NCBI GenBank assembly: GCA_022844405.1
Contig: JALHLV010000022.1
Span: 1-58,063 of the forward strand
Source: Sphingomonadales bacterium
GTDB lineage: Bacteria; Pseudomonadota; Alphaproteobacteria; SMXS01
Direction of reading: 5' to 3'
DNA length: 58,063 bases
Shown here piece by piece: positions 9,012 to 18,257 of this stretch; position 1 is the stretch's first letter, and the number at the start of each line of letters is the position of its first letter. The notes under the pieces were generated by a model. The model saw nothing but the letters and a program-made list of their open reading frames with translations. It did not search any database and was not told the DNA's origin. The position numbers and the translations under genes were made by a program.

Positions 9012-9123
9012 ACTGATCGATCAGTCCCCATATTCGGTGTTATGGCGTTATTCGCTGCGCAGTAAATATGGACATTTCACCGAATATTCGGTATTTGGGC
9101 GTTATTCACTGCGCAGTGAATAA
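9012..9123. promoter_or_regulatory. Tandem palindromic operator upstream of the AbiE toxin-antitoxin genes
   Basis: Two about 54-base direct repeats each carry ATATTCGGT and a palindrome. The second palindrome is perfect, with arm TTATTCACTGC and its exact complement (9102-9123). The first copy (9048-9068, TTATTCGCTGC then GCAGTAAATA) has one imperfect arm. Two further perfect palindromes are ACTGATCGATCAGT (9012-9025) and CGAATATTCG (9081-9090). The perfect palindrome ends 14 bases before the AbiEi start codon, so bound protein should block expression. AbiEi antitoxins are known to autorepress through inverted repeats; AbiEi binding here is an inference. Confidence 0.75.
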
Positions 9124-9137
9124 TACGAGTTCAGCGA

Positions 9138-10217
9138 ATGTCCGTCGAAAAATCATTGGAAAAACAGCAAATCCAGCTGCTCGTCGAAGCTCTTCGGGCA
9201 TTGCCGGGCATTAAGGAGCTTCAGGTCGACGAGACCCAAAAGGGCAGGATCTGGACCGACGCTAAAATCACCATCAAACCCGTTGGCGGCAAGTCAGTCG
9301 TCCTGATGGTCGAAGCCAAGAGCCGATCGCTGTTTCCACGCGATGTCCGCGACATGATCTGGACGGTGAATGGCGACAAACGCTTCCAGGTCACCAATCC
9401 GCCGCTTGCCCTTCTCGAAGCCTATTCATTGTCACAGGGCGCGAAGGAGATGCTTCACCAGAACAATATTGGCTACTTCGACAGCGGTGGAAGCCTCTTC
9501 ATCCCCGCGCCTGGCTTCTACGTCCTGGTCGACAAGCCGGAGCCGAAACCCATCGAGAAGAAAAACCGGGCGATGTTCCGGGGCAAGCGCGCGCAAGTCA
9601 TGCACGCAATGCTTCAGCGTCATCACCAGTGGGTCAGTCTCAAGGACATCGCCGAGGAAGCCAACGTGGCGCCGGCAACCGCGTCGGATGCCATGTCGAT
9701 GCTCGACCTATTTGACTGGGTCTCGGCACAGGGAAATGGCCCGTCGAAAGAGCGCTGCCTGAACAAGCCAGGCGCAATGCTCGATGCGTGGGTGGCGCAG
9801 GTCAAAACCGGCCGTCCACCTGTCTTTCGGCGCTACTATGTTCCGCGCGCCGAGTCAGAGGCTCTCGCACGTAAAGTCAGTACGATCTCAAAAGATCTAC
9901 AGCTGAAGTGTGTCGTAACCGGTGAGGTCGCGGCTCAACATTATACGCCGCATCTCTCGTCGATCTCGACGGTAAGATGTCGTGTCGAGGTCGGCGCGCG
10001 TGACAAGCTGGTCGAAGTGCTATCAGCGGAGCCGGTGGATGACGGAGCGAATCTCCTCATTCTGGAATCTCGCGAAGAGGCCGATTTCCTGTTCAGCCAG
10101 AAAAGGGATGGACTCAAGCTCGCGAGTCCGGTGATCGCTTATCTGGACCTGATCCGGGCGCCAGGCAGGGCGGCGGAACTGGCGGATCATTTGCGCAAGG
10201 AAGCGCTGGGCTACTGA
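9138..10217 (+). CDS. AbiEi-type antitoxin with N-terminal nuclease-fold domain
   Basis: Antitoxin of a type IV (AbiE) toxin-antitoxin pair, 359 aa. Residues 1-130 resemble a PD-(D/E)xK fold: a strand with TDAKITIKP followed by VVLMVEAKS, which has the ExK signature. Residues about 150-195 form a winged helix (VSLKDIAEEANVAPATASDA). The remainder is the C-terminal AbiEi-like region (YYVPRAESEALARKV). It acts as autorepressor and antagonises the nucleotidyltransferase encoded next. Its stop shares one base with the start of that gene (TGATG). The nuclease-like N-terminus distinguishes it from short classical AbiEi. Whether it is catalytic is unknown. Confidence 0.8.
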   Translation: MSVEKSLEKQQIQLLVEALRALPGIKELQVDETQKGRIWTDAKITIKPVGGKSVVLMVEAKSRSLFPRDVRDMIWTVNGDKRFQVTNPPLALLEAYSLSQGAKEMLHQNNIGYFDSGGSLFIPAPGFYVLVDKPEPKPIEKKNRAMFRGKRAQVMHAMLQRHHQWVSLKDIAEEANVAPATASDAMSMLDLFDWVSAQGNGPSKERCLNKPGAMLDAWVAQVKTGRPPVFRRYYVPRAESEALARKVSTISKDLQLKCVVTGEVAAQHYTPHLSSISTVRCRVEVGARDKLVEVLSAEPVDDGANLLILESREEADFLFSQKRDGLKLASPVIAYLDLIRAPGRAAELADHLRKEALGY

Positions 10218-11104
10218 TGACCAAGCCGAAGACGATCGACGAATACAATCCCGAAGTGACCGATCTGTGCGAGCGGGTGCTTGTGACGCTGCTGCGCCAT
10301 CTCGGTCCGTGGAAGAAGTCCATGTATCTCATCGGCGGCCTGGTTCCGCGCTACCTCGTCCACGACAAACCGCCCAAGATCCGCGCTCATGCCGGCACGG
10401 GCGACATTGATGTCGTGATCAAGATGGAAATGCTCGGAGAGACCGAAGCCTATCGGACCCTCGAAGAGAACCTTCAGAAGATCGGTTTCAAGCCGCGCCT
10501 CAACAAGAACGGCAACAACGACAAGTGGGGATGGTGGTTGCGAGACGGCAAGACCGTCATCGAACTGGAACTGCTGGCCGACGACCCGGATACAAAGGGC
10601 GGCAAGCTGACGGTTCTTCCGACGAAGGGCGAGATTTCTGCGATGAACATTCCGCACTCGTCCATGGTCTTCGACGCGCACATTGAGCGTGAAGTGACCG
10701 CCGAACTGCTCTCCGATGGCGGCAAGGCGACGGAAACAATCCGCCATGCGAACCTTCTCTGCTTCGTCTGCCTCAAGGCTTATGCGTTCGACAGTCGTGC
10801 CGCACGGAAAGACGCGCACGATATCCTCTACTGTATCGAATTCGCGCCCGGCGGCGTTACTGCCGCGGCGGCAGAGTTCCGCGCGGCGCTCAACGGGGAG
10901 CACGACGCAATCGTCAAGGGCGCTCTTCGCATTCTGCGCAGCAGGTTCCGGACGGACAAGCACTTACAGGGGTTCGAAAAGGATGGGCCCGTCGGCGTAG
11001 CCAGGTTCGAGCTCGGCGAAGACGTCGATAAAGACCAGCTCGTGCGAAAGCAACGTGATGCCGCCGCGCTGATGGAGGAGTTCTTGAAGGCGGTCGACGG
11101 CTAG
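10217..11104 (+). CDS. AbiEii-type nucleotidyltransferase toxin
   Basis: Toxin partner, 295 aa. The DNA polymerase beta-like nucleotidyltransferase signature is clear: GG in YLIGGLVPRYLV, then GTGDIDVVI with the paired metal-binding Asp residues. A later Lys/Asp motif (FVCLKAYAFDSRAARKDAHD) is typical of AbiEii/AbiGii toxins. Such enzymes block growth, in some cases by nucleotide addition to tRNA. The one-base overlap with the antitoxin gene implies coupled translation. It is placed next to the conjugation genes, so it could stabilise the element or provide abortive infection. Confidence 0.8.
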   Translation: MTKPKTIDEYNPEVTDLCERVLVTLLRHLGPWKKSMYLIGGLVPRYLVHDKPPKIRAHAGTGDIDVVIKMEMLGETEAYRTLEENLQKIGFKPRLNKNGNNDKWGWWLRDGKTVIELELLADDPDTKGGKLTVLPTKGEISAMNIPHSSMVFDAHIEREVTAELLSDGGKATETIRHANLLCFVCLKAYAFDSRAARKDAHDILYCIEFAPGGVTAAAAEFRAALNGEHDAIVKGALRILRSRFRTDKHLQGFEKDGPVGVARFELGEDVDKDQLVRKQRDAAALMEEFLKAVDG

Positions 11105-11129
11105 AATCGCCGGCGCCAAACGCGCTTTT

Positions 11130-11579
11130 CTATTTCACGGCCTCAACCAACAAGTTGAAATTTGCTTCGACATCTGCGCCAAGCGCATCAAGGCGCTCGC
11201 AAAATGCATTCCACGCCGTCATGTCGCCCCCGCAAAATCTGATCACATAGTCAGACCGTCCGGCGATGCGATGAGCCTCGACGATCTCAGGTGCGGCTTC
11301 GACAAGGCGGCTGAATTCGCGCGTCAACTCAGGCGTTACATGCCGGAAGCGGATATCGGCCCATCCCTCAAGACGAGCGCCCAGACCCGACCGCGCGACA
11401 ACAGCGCGATAGCCGACGATATAGCCGTTCTGTTCGAGGCGGCGCACTCGCATGTGGCACGTGCTTGGTGCAACACCTACGCGTCGCGCGAGGTCCTTGT
11501 TCTGCAAGCCTGCGTCCTGCGTCAGGAGCGAAAGGATGCGGTGGTCAGTCTCATCAAGGCGGATGCGCGCTCTGGACAT
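11130..11579 (-). CDS. Lrp/AsnC family transcriptional regulator
   Basis: Regulator of 149 aa from ATG 11579 (MSRARIRLDETDHRIL). The frame is open further upstream, but the Lrp homology starts at this Met. The N-terminal HTH (LQNKDLARRVGVAPSTCHMRVRRL) is followed by an RAM/ligand-binding domain with GRSDYVIRFCGGD. Lrp proteins bind DNA as octamers or dimers and respond to small effectors such as amino acids. It is convergent with the AbiE toxin gene and lies downstream of the GntR gene. No amino-acid transporter or catabolic gene is adjacent, so its target is unknown. Confidence 0.85.
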   Translation of the reverse strand: MSRARIRLDETDHRILSLLTQDAGLQNKDLARRVGVAPSTCHMRVRRLEQNGYIVGYRAVVARSGLGARLEGWADIRFRHVTPELTREFSRLVEAAPEIVEAHRIAGRSDYVIRFCGGDMTAWNAFCERLDALGADVEANFNLLVEAVK

Positions 11580-11743
11580 GAGATCAGCGTCTGGCAGTGC
11601 TGAGAGAAAAAATATCAGGAGCGGGGTAGGGAATAGCCATCGACGCGCGGCTATCGGGTCGAGGCGGCGCGACCCCCAAACCTCCAAGCTGCCTCAATGC
11701 CAATGACCATCCGATGACCTGACGACTCTCTCGCATGGTCCCT

Positions 11744-11773
11744 GGACGTCGCCGCTGAAAGGCGGCGACGTCC
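11744..11773. terminator. Strong hairpin between GntR and Lrp genes
   Basis: A perfect 12-bp stem (GGACGTCGCCGC and its complement) encloses the six-base loop TGAAAG and is followed on the plus strand by GTTTTCCC. It separates two minus-strand genes. The T-tract is on the plus side, so it is either a weak terminator for the GntR transcript or a plus-strand terminator with no visible gene before it. Confidence 0.6.
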
Positions 11774-11850
11774 GTTTTCCCTCGCGCGTTCAGGCGAACA
11801 CGCGCGCGTCGCTTCCTGCAATTTACGCCCTGCACATTCCCCCCCTTCGC

Positions 11851-12471
11851 CTACGCCTCGCCCGATTCCTCCAGAAGAAGCCGGGCAATAGCGTCGACCC
11901 TTACAAGACGCGTTCGATGATAGTCTCGTAGCCGCAACCGCAGGTCGCCTGCATTTCTGTTGGCCCACAATTCAACCCAGCCCGCCAACTCGTGGTCGGC
12001 GCCGGTAAATATCCGGGGCTCGCACCGGCGGGCCGCATACAACTGATCATTGAGGGACAGGATTGTTTCCGCGAGAGCGCCATTCGGTTGGTCGGCAGCG
12101 ATGTCGCCGATCAGAGCCGTAAGATCGGACGCATATGATCCCGCAAGCAGCAGGGGCGGAGCTGATACGGCCTTCGGCCGGCGTGATCTGCTCGCGCGCT
12201 CAAGACAGAGATGTACGAGAGCGCTTGAGAGTTCATACAGGTGTTCCAGCCGACGCGCGGATGCCGTTGCGACCACGTAGCCTTGATGAGGCGCCAGGCG
12301 AACGAGGCGCTCCGCATGCAGTCGCGCCAAAGCCTCCCGAACGGGTGTCACGCTCATGCGCAATCGATCACCAAGAAGCCGTATGTCCAACGGTCCAACC
12401 GGAATCGAGCCGCTCAGAATATCGATTTTCAACCTCTGGTATGCGCGCTCCCACGCTGACGCATCTGCCAT
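11851..12471 (-). CDS. GntR/FadR-type transcriptional regulator
   Basis: Regulator of 206 aa from ATG 12471. The N-terminal winged helix has the GntR signature (AYQRLKIDILSGSIPVGPL and VTPVREALARLHAERLV). The C-terminus is an all-helical FCD-like effector domain. It is divergent from the ABC transporter gene, with a ~240-base shared control region containing the dyad CCGGA-CAATT-TCCGG. GntR genes are recalled as neighbours of isopeptidase-type lasso clusters, so a role in lasso locus control is reasonable but inferred. Confidence 0.85.
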   Translation of the reverse strand: MADASAWERAYQRLKIDILSGSIPVGPLDIRLLGDRLRMSVTPVREALARLHAERLVRLAPHQGYVVATASARRLEHLYELSSALVHLCLERASRSRRPKAVSAPPLLLAGSYASDLTALIGDIAADQPNGALAETILSLNDQLYAARRCEPRIFTGADHELAGWVELWANRNAGDLRLRLRDYHRTRLVRVDAIARLLLEESGEA

Positions 12472-12612
12472 CGTTCTCGCCTCACCAAGAGTCGGATCGC
12501 ATTGTTGAGGGTTGAAACGCAGATAGCCTCCTCTAGGACGTCGCGAATCGCACATCGGCGGTCAGCTTGGCGCCGCAAAAACCCCAAGTCGTCGTCATTC
12601 CGAGGACGAGAG

Positions 12613-12627
12613 CCGGACAATTTCCGG
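12613..12627. promoter_or_regulatory. Possible GntR operator (CCGGA-N5-TCCGG)
   Basis: Perfect dyad with 5-base half sites and the spacer CAATT, in the divergent region between the GntR gene and the ABC exporter. The same region holds a 9-base inverted pair GCAAAAACC (12575-12583) / GGTTTTTGC (12682-12690). The assignment to GntR rests only on position. Confidence 0.35.
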
Positions 12628-12708
12628 TTAGAGTCGTAAACTGGGACGGTTCTCTCGTCGCAGGTTTGGCCGTTGTGGGGCGGTTTTTGCGCAATCGGGT
12701 TGGAGCGG

Positions 12709-14472
12709 ATGACGGCGATCCTTGATCGCAACCTTTGGACGGCGTTCGGTCGTACCTTGGACGCGCCGATCCTTGTCCGTGTCATGGCTTCACTCGTCCT
12801 TGCCGCCATCGTCGCGGTCTCCGCGGCGCTTGCTCCCATGTTCCTTGCGCAAATCGTAGACAGGCTTTCAGCTGGCAAAGTCGATCAGAGCGTCTTCGGT
12901 CTCGTTGTCGCGTATCTGGCTGCGCTCTGCGTTGGGAAGCTCTTGGGCCAGGTTCAATCATTTCACTACGCTAGCAGCGATCAGGCGCTTCAACGCCGTG
13001 TAAGTCAGCTGACCTTTGACCAGCTGATACGCCTTCCGGTGAGCTTCCATCTGAGCGCCAGTCCGGGCGCCCTAGTCCAGATTCACAGTCACGCCTTGCA
13101 AGGCGTTCGGATGGTGCTCTCGCTCGCGTGTGCGACCCTGTTTCCGATCATCGTGCAGATGATGGTGATCCTCTGGATCGTGAGCAACCATTTCGACCTG
13201 AAGATCTGGATCGTCGTCACTGCGACGATCGCGGCGTATTTCGGAGTTTTCGCCTGGGCTGTGCGTCACACCAGCAGCCCGATCAATCAAGCGCTTCGTC
13301 GGCAGGTTGAAGCATCGGGCCTTCTCTCGGAAGGCCTCGCAAATGTGGAGACCATCAAGAACTGCACAGCCGAACAACGTATTGGCCTGAAGTTCGCACG
13401 GGCTGCCCGCGAGGTTGAGGAAGGATGGCGAGCGGCATTCCTTCGCAGACTTGAGACGGGAATGGCGGCGGCAGCCGTCTTTCTCGTCAGCATGACCTGC
13501 GCGATCTGGCTTGGTCTCGATGGAGTACGGAACGGGCAGGTATCGGCAGGCGGCTTCCTGCTGCTGATCACTTACATGCTCCAGGTCATCGGACCACTTG
13601 AGATGACTGGCTACGCCGTACGCGATCTTACGCAAGGCGCGGCCTACCTGGCCGGCTGGATGGGGCTTTTCGCGGAGCGGGCCGAACAAGCCGTCCCAGA
13701 TCCCGCTGCGCCTATCGTGTCGCATTCTCGCGGCGGCCCTCCTGCGATCAGTTTTGAAAGAGTTTCACTCACCTACGATGGAGGCAGGCAAGTCCTCGAC
13801 GAGGTGGCGTTTTCAATCGCTCCTGGAACAGCCGTAGCTATCGTCGGTGCAACAGGGGAAGGGAAGACTTCGCTGCTCCGTATTCTTCAGAAGCACGTGC
13901 TGCCGGATTCCGGCGGCGTGCGGATCGACAACGTTCTCTTGCCGAACATTGAACTGCCGGCGCTGAGACGCCGCATCGCGGTCGTCTCGCAAGAGGTAAC
14001 GCTCTTCAACGGGTCTCTGCGGTACAACCTTCTGCTTGGGAATCCGTCATCGACTGAAGACGACATTTTGCGCGTCCTTCGCCTGACCCGGCTGGATCAG
14101 ACGGTTGCAGGGCTCGGGGAGGGCCTCGATACGCTTGTCGGCGACCGCGGGTTCAAGCTGTCAGGAGGAGAACGGCAGCGGGTAGCGATTGCGAGGGCGT
14201 TGCTGCGAGATGGCGATATCCTGCTTCTCGATGAAGCCACTGCAGCCCTCGATGTTAAAACGGAAAAGGCCCTGTGCGACGATCTCATGTCCATGGCGAT
14301 TGGTCGTACGACCTTGATCGTGACGCATCGTCTGGCGTTGGCCGCCATCGCGGCAAAGATCGTCGTTCTGCACAAGGGACGCGCGGTGGAGCAGGGCGGA
14401 CATCATCAGCTGATTGCCGCGAGAGGTTTCTATTATCGGCTTTGGTCAACTCAACGGGTTCAAGAGTCCTGA
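12709..14472 (+). CDS. ABC transporter, fused permease/ATPase (probable lasso peptide exporter)
   Basis: Half-transporter of 587 aa from ATG 12709, which has GGAG five bases upstream; the frame is open to a TTG at 12673 without a ribosome site. The N-terminal six-helix exporter domain is followed by an ATPase with Walker A VGATGEGKT (Lys at about 386), signature LSGGERQ (about 484-490), Walker B DILLLDEATAAL and the H-loop THR. There is no peptidase C39 domain. Position at the head of a lasso locus suggests the McjD-like 'D' exporter/immunity role. The family alone would also fit other exporters. Confidence 0.8.
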   Translation: MTAILDRNLWTAFGRTLDAPILVRVMASLVLAAIVAVSAALAPMFLAQIVDRLSAGKVDQSVFGLVVAYLAALCVGKLLGQVQSFHYASSDQALQRRVSQLTFDQLIRLPVSFHLSASPGALVQIHSHALQGVRMVLSLACATLFPIIVQMMVILWIVSNHFDLKIWIVVTATIAAYFGVFAWAVRHTSSPINQALRRQVEASGLLSEGLANVETIKNCTAEQRIGLKFARAAREVEEGWRAAFLRRLETGMAAAAVFLVSMTCAIWLGLDGVRNGQVSAGGFLLLITYMLQVIGPLEMTGYAVRDLTQGAAYLAGWMGLFAERAEQAVPDPAAPIVSHSRGGPPAISFERVSLTYDGGRQVLDEVAFSIAPGTAVAIVGATGEGKTSLLRILQKHVLPDSGGVRIDNVLLPNIELPALRRRIAVVSQEVTLFNGSLRYNLLLGNPSSTEDDILRVLRLTRLDQTVAGLGEGLDTLVGDRGFKLSGGERQRVAIARALLRDGDILLLDEATAALDVKTEKALCDDLMSMAIGRTTLIVTHRLALAAIAAKIVVLHKGRAVEQGGHHQLIAARGFYYRLWSTQRVQES

Positions 14473-14671
14473 ATTTGTGCCGCAGCTGCCATAGAGAATT
14501 GGGAAGCACGATCGCATGTTGACGAATCACACCCAAAAACTTCCCGTCATGGCTGACGATTTGCTTTGGGCGCGCTCGTCAGGGCGCGGAGGGGGGTCGA
14601 TGTCGGAGGCGCTGGCGGGTACGCCAATGCGGTTGGCGAAGCCCACGCCCAGTGTTCGAGTTGGCGTCTGA

Positions 14672-15421
14672 ATGCGCAGCTCTTACTGGACGTTTATCGA
14701 GGCGTGTGACGAAACGCAGTCGATCCGCTCCGTGAAGGATCTGGTCGGCGTAACCATGCGCGGCCTCGGGGTCGACGGTTTCGCCATCGTCACTCACGGC
14801 CGGATCGAGGACCTCCGAAGCCTTGGCGTGTTGCTCCATAACTGGCCGGTCGAGGCCGTCGAATGGATGTTTGCGCATCAGCTGGATTGCTCACCAAGCC
14901 CGCTGTTCGATGCTGTCGAAAAGAAGGCTGGGCCGGTCTATTGGCCACGGCACAATGCGCGGCGGGACGCTATCAGAATGCCGGAGCGACAGTGGTTTGA
15001 CCAACTGCGTAAGCGCTCTGGTCAAAGCGAAGGTGTATCGCAAGCGCTCAAGTCCGTTATCGTCGGCGCCTCGTGCTCTCTGACGTCGGCGGATCGGCTC
15101 GACCTGGACTGCGTCCGGCTCTGCATGCGGATAGGGAACTACGCCTATCAGCAAATCCTGGAACTGCAGAAACCGAAGCTGGGTGAAGCCGAACAGCTTA
15201 CCGCGCGGGAGCACGAGCTTCTCTATCGTGCAACAATCTTTGGGGAGCGGCCCGCCGACGTTGCAAGTCAGGTCGACGTCAAGATCTCGACAGTCCGCAC
15301 ACTCCGCCAGAAGGCGAGTGTCCGCCTGGACGCAGGAAGCCAGGAGCAGGCGGCCTGGCGAATGGTCGAGACCGGTCAGCTCTTTCGGGCGGGCCGCAAG
15401 ACCCGCCCCCGGGGGCGCTAG
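14672..15421 (+). CDS. LuxR-family regulator with autoinducer-binding-like domain
   Basis: Protein of 249 aa. Residues about 15-165 resemble the acyl-homoserine-lactone-binding fold (LGVDGFAIVTHGR, HNWPVEAVEWMFAHQLD, then SPLFDAV). Residues about 180-230 form a LuxR/GerE-like HTH (LTAREHELLYRATIFGERPADVASQVDVKISTVRTL) that is somewhat diverged. No luxI-type synthase is in the window, so it would be a LuxR solo. It sits between the exporter and the TonB-dependent receptor on the same strand, which suggests density- or signal-dependent control of the lasso locus. Ligand and targets are unknown. Confidence 0.75.
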   Translation: MRSSYWTFIEACDETQSIRSVKDLVGVTMRGLGVDGFAIVTHGRIEDLRSLGVLLHNWPVEAVEWMFAHQLDCSPSPLFDAVEKKAGPVYWPRHNARRDAIRMPERQWFDQLRKRSGQSEGVSQALKSVIVGASCSLTSADRLDLDCVRLCMRIGNYAYQQILELQKPKLGEAEQLTAREHELLYRATIFGERPADVASQVDVKISTVRTLRQKASVRLDAGSQEQAAWRMVETGQLFRAGRKTRPRGR

Positions 15422-15557
15422 AAAGCCTTTCTGCGCGATGGACGTTTTGCGGGCCAGGAGTCGCGCCTCGGTCTTTGACAGTTTTTTGAATTGCCGAGGT
15501 AGGGAAAGCGTCTGCTCGCGCGGCTAATCCAGCGTCACAGTTTTTTGCGAGGGCGGG

Positions 15558-18257
15558 ATGCAGCGGAACAGGGATCGGACAAAAAGCGGTGCTGGCGTTT
15601 TCAGAGCGGCCTTGCTGGCGGCAACGCCTCTCGCCGTCACTCTGTTGGCAACGCCTGCGGCCTGGGCGCAGACGCAAAGCTATGTGTTCAACATCGATAG
15701 CCAGCCACTTTCGTCGGCTTTGTTGGCTTTGGGCCGGCAAGCAGGTCTATCGGTGCTGGCGCCCACCGCGCTCGTCGAAGGCAAGCGCGGACCAGAAATC
15801 AAAGGGCAGATGAGCGCGGAAGGGGCGCTCGACCGGCTTCTGCAGGGGTCGGGCCTCAGCTACGTGTTCGTACAGTCGAGCGCGGTGAAGATTGTCGCCA
15901 AGGATGGAACGCGAACGGCGCCCTTGCCGACGAGTGTTCCTGCATCTGATGAAGCAAGCGACAGGGTTGTGGTGACGGGTACGAACATCCGCGGCGCGCA
16001 GCCAACTTCCTCATCGGTCGACGTATATACGCGCGAGGATATTGCACGAACAGGCGCGACCACCACCGAGCAGTTTGTCGCCAAGCTTCCGCAGAACCAG
16101 GCCACGTACTCCCAGTTCGCTCCAGCAGCGACGACCGTTCTCAACTTGGATGCCGTCACCTCTGTGGACCTTCGCGGCCTTGGTGTTGGAACAACGCTCA
16201 CGCTCCTCAACGGACGTCGCGTTTCGCTCTCGAACGGAGGGCAGAGCGCTGACGTGTCGATGATTCCTGCGTCTGCTCTCGAGCGGGTCGAAGTGCTGAC
16301 GGACGGAGCCTCGGCGATCTACGGCTCGGATGCCATCGGCGGGGTAATCAACTTCATTCTCCGTGATGACTTCGAAGGCGCCGAAACACGGTTGTCGTAT
16401 GGCGGCGTCACGAGCGGCGGCCTACGGCAGACAGATGCGAGTCAAACCTTCGGCGCCAGATGGGAAGGAGGGCGCGGTCTCGCTTCCTACAATTTCCACG
16501 CCGCTTCGGCGCTGGAGACATCGGACAGAACTTACGCTGCTGGATCAGGGCCAGGGACTTTGACGCCGACAGATACGCGGCACCATGTCTTCCTGACCGG
16601 CGAACAGGCTGTCGGCGAACGCCTTACGCTAAGTGCAGATTTCGGACAGAGCTGGAGGAAGGTGAAGAACAACTACTCTATTCTCCTGAGTCCGGTGCCA
16701 GCCGCTCACACCTTCACCCACTACACGAGCCAGACCGACCAGATCTTTGGCGCGCTCGCTGCCGAATATGAAGTCACGGGCGATCTCACCGCTGATTTCT
16801 CTGCCGCCTATTCCGAAGTCGACGTGGATGGCCTTGCCACCTTGGTCGAGCCCAATCTCGTCCCGCCGACGGCAACGAATGCCGATCTCGGCACGCGCAA
16901 CTCCCAACTCGATGTGATGGCAAAACTGGGCGGGACACTCTTCGCGTTGCCCGGTGGGGACCTTCAATTTTCTGTCGGGCTCAGCGTACTGGAGGAAGAG
17001 TACAAGGGCCGAAGCCCCATCACGAGCATTCAGAGCGCGGGTTCGCTTGGACGCCGCTCGACGTCTGCCTTCGCCGAGATCTGGGCGCCTCTGATTGGAC
17101 CGGAACAACAGATTCCGTTCGTCAAAGCGTTCGCTCTAAGCCTTGCCGCGCGTTACACGGATTACGAAGACACCAGCGAGGCCGCTGTAAGACGCGACTT
17201 TGGCGATTCCACCGATCCGAAAATCGCCTTTGCCTGGGAGCCCGTCGAGTCGCTTCGCGTCCGGGGCAGTTACGGGAGCTCGTTTCGCACGCCCTCGCTG
17301 ACCCAGCTCGATAACACGGGCGGACTTCACTATCTCACAACCACGGCTATCGGGGGACAGCCCTCGATCTATCTGGGCCTGACGGGATATGCCGATGCCG
17401 ATCTCGCGCCTGAGACGGCTGACACATACACGTTCGGTCTCGATTTTCAGCCCTTGTGGGACGAGGGCCTGCGCATTGCCGCCACCTACTACAGCATCAA
17501 CTACACCGATCGCATCGAAGTAGCGCCAACTGGCGGGCTCAACCCCTTCACGAGCCCGAACCTGCTGCCGGACGTGATGTATCGTCCGCCTTCGGCGGCG
17601 TTTCTGGAGGAAGCGCTGCGAGCGACACGACTGCTTTTCAACACGACAGGGATCAATGTCACCGATCCCGCCGCAGGTGCGGGGGCGCTGTTCGCCCGCT
17701 CAGACGTTTGGGTCTACGACCGGCGGTTCAAGAATCTCGCGCTTTCCAGCCAGGAAGGCATCGACTTCAACGCATCAAAGCGGCTCTCGACCGACTGGGG
17801 CGACCTTAATCTCGGTGCAAACGTTACCCACATCCTGAAGTACGAGAAGCGGCGATCGAGCGCCGGCGCCGTACTGCCTGCGACCGATGTTCCGGGGCAG
17901 CCAGCCAATTGGCGCGGTCGAGCCTTCGGCAGTCTCACAACGGGCGCCTTCAACGGCACGCTGAGCGTCAACTATGTTGACGACTACTCCAACCCGCAGG
18001 CGCCTGTTGGTCTGCAGCAAATCGACAGCTGGACGACTGTCGATCTTGCGCTGACCTACGACCTCGACGGGGCAGAGGCGTCCACTGCAAAGTCGGGGAC
18101 GCGGTTGAGCCTCAGCGTGCAGAATCTCTTCAACGAAGATCCACCAGAGGTCCGCACGGGTGCAGGCTCCAACCTCTTTCTTCCCGTTGGCTTCGACCCT
18201 TCCAACGCCAATCCACTTGGGACACTCGTCGTCCTGGGGATCACCAAGACATGGTGA
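15558..18257 (+). CDS. TonB-dependent receptor with signalling (STN) domain
   Basis: Outer-membrane receptor of 899 aa. The signal peptide ends near AWA before QTQ. An STN/secretin-TonB signalling domain follows at about residues 42-120 (IDSQPLSSALLALGRQAGLSV). Then come the plug (YTREDIARTGATTTEQF; GLGVGTTLTLLNGRRV; DAIGGVINFILRDDFEG) and a beta-barrel ending ...LGITKTW with the usual aromatic terminus. STN receptors pass a signal to a FecR anti-sigma factor, and fecR and fecI genes are nearby. The stop overlaps the isopeptidase start by seven bases. The likely role is to recognise and import the lasso peptide. Confidence 0.9.
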   Translation: MQRNRDRTKSGAGVFRAALLAATPLAVTLLATPAAWAQTQSYVFNIDSQPLSSALLALGRQAGLSVLAPTALVEGKRGPEIKGQMSAEGALDRLLQGSGLSYVFVQSSAVKIVAKDGTRTAPLPTSVPASDEASDRVVVTGTNIRGAQPTSSSVDVYTREDIARTGATTTEQFVAKLPQNQATYSQFAPAATTVLNLDAVTSVDLRGLGVGTTLTLLNGRRVSLSNGGQSADVSMIPASALERVEVLTDGASAIYGSDAIGGVINFILRDDFEGAETRLSYGGVTSGGLRQTDASQTFGARWEGGRGLASYNFHAASALETSDRTYAAGSGPGTLTPTDTRHHVFLTGEQAVGERLTLSADFGQSWRKVKNNYSILLSPVPAAHTFTHYTSQTDQIFGALAAEYEVTGDLTADFSAAYSEVDVDGLATLVEPNLVPPTATNADLGTRNSQLDVMAKLGGTLFALPGGDLQFSVGLSVLEEEYKGRSPITSIQSAGSLGRRSTSAFAEIWAPLIGPEQQIPFVKAFALSLAARYTDYEDTSEAAVRRDFGDSTDPKIAFAWEPVESLRVRGSYGSSFRTPSLTQLDNTGGLHYLTTTAIGGQPSIYLGLTGYADADLAPETADTYTFGLDFQPLWDEGLRIAATYYSINYTDRIEVAPTGGLNPFTSPNLLPDVMYRPPSAAFLEEALRATRLLFNTTGINVTDPAAGAGALFARSDVWVYDRRFKNLALSSQEGIDFNASKRLSTDWGDLNLGANVTHILKYEKRRSSAGAVLPATDVPGQPANWRGRAFGSLTTGAFNGTLSVNYVDDYSNPQAPVGLQQIDSWTTVDLALTYDLDGAEASTAKSGTRLSLSVQNLFNEDPPEVRTGAGSNLFLPVGFDPSNANPLGTLVVLGITKTW

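Noticed and set aside
14545-14558. Hairpin CGTCA-TGGC-TGACG after the ABC exporter as terminator
   Set aside because: Only a 5-bp stem and no T-tract; too weak to call.
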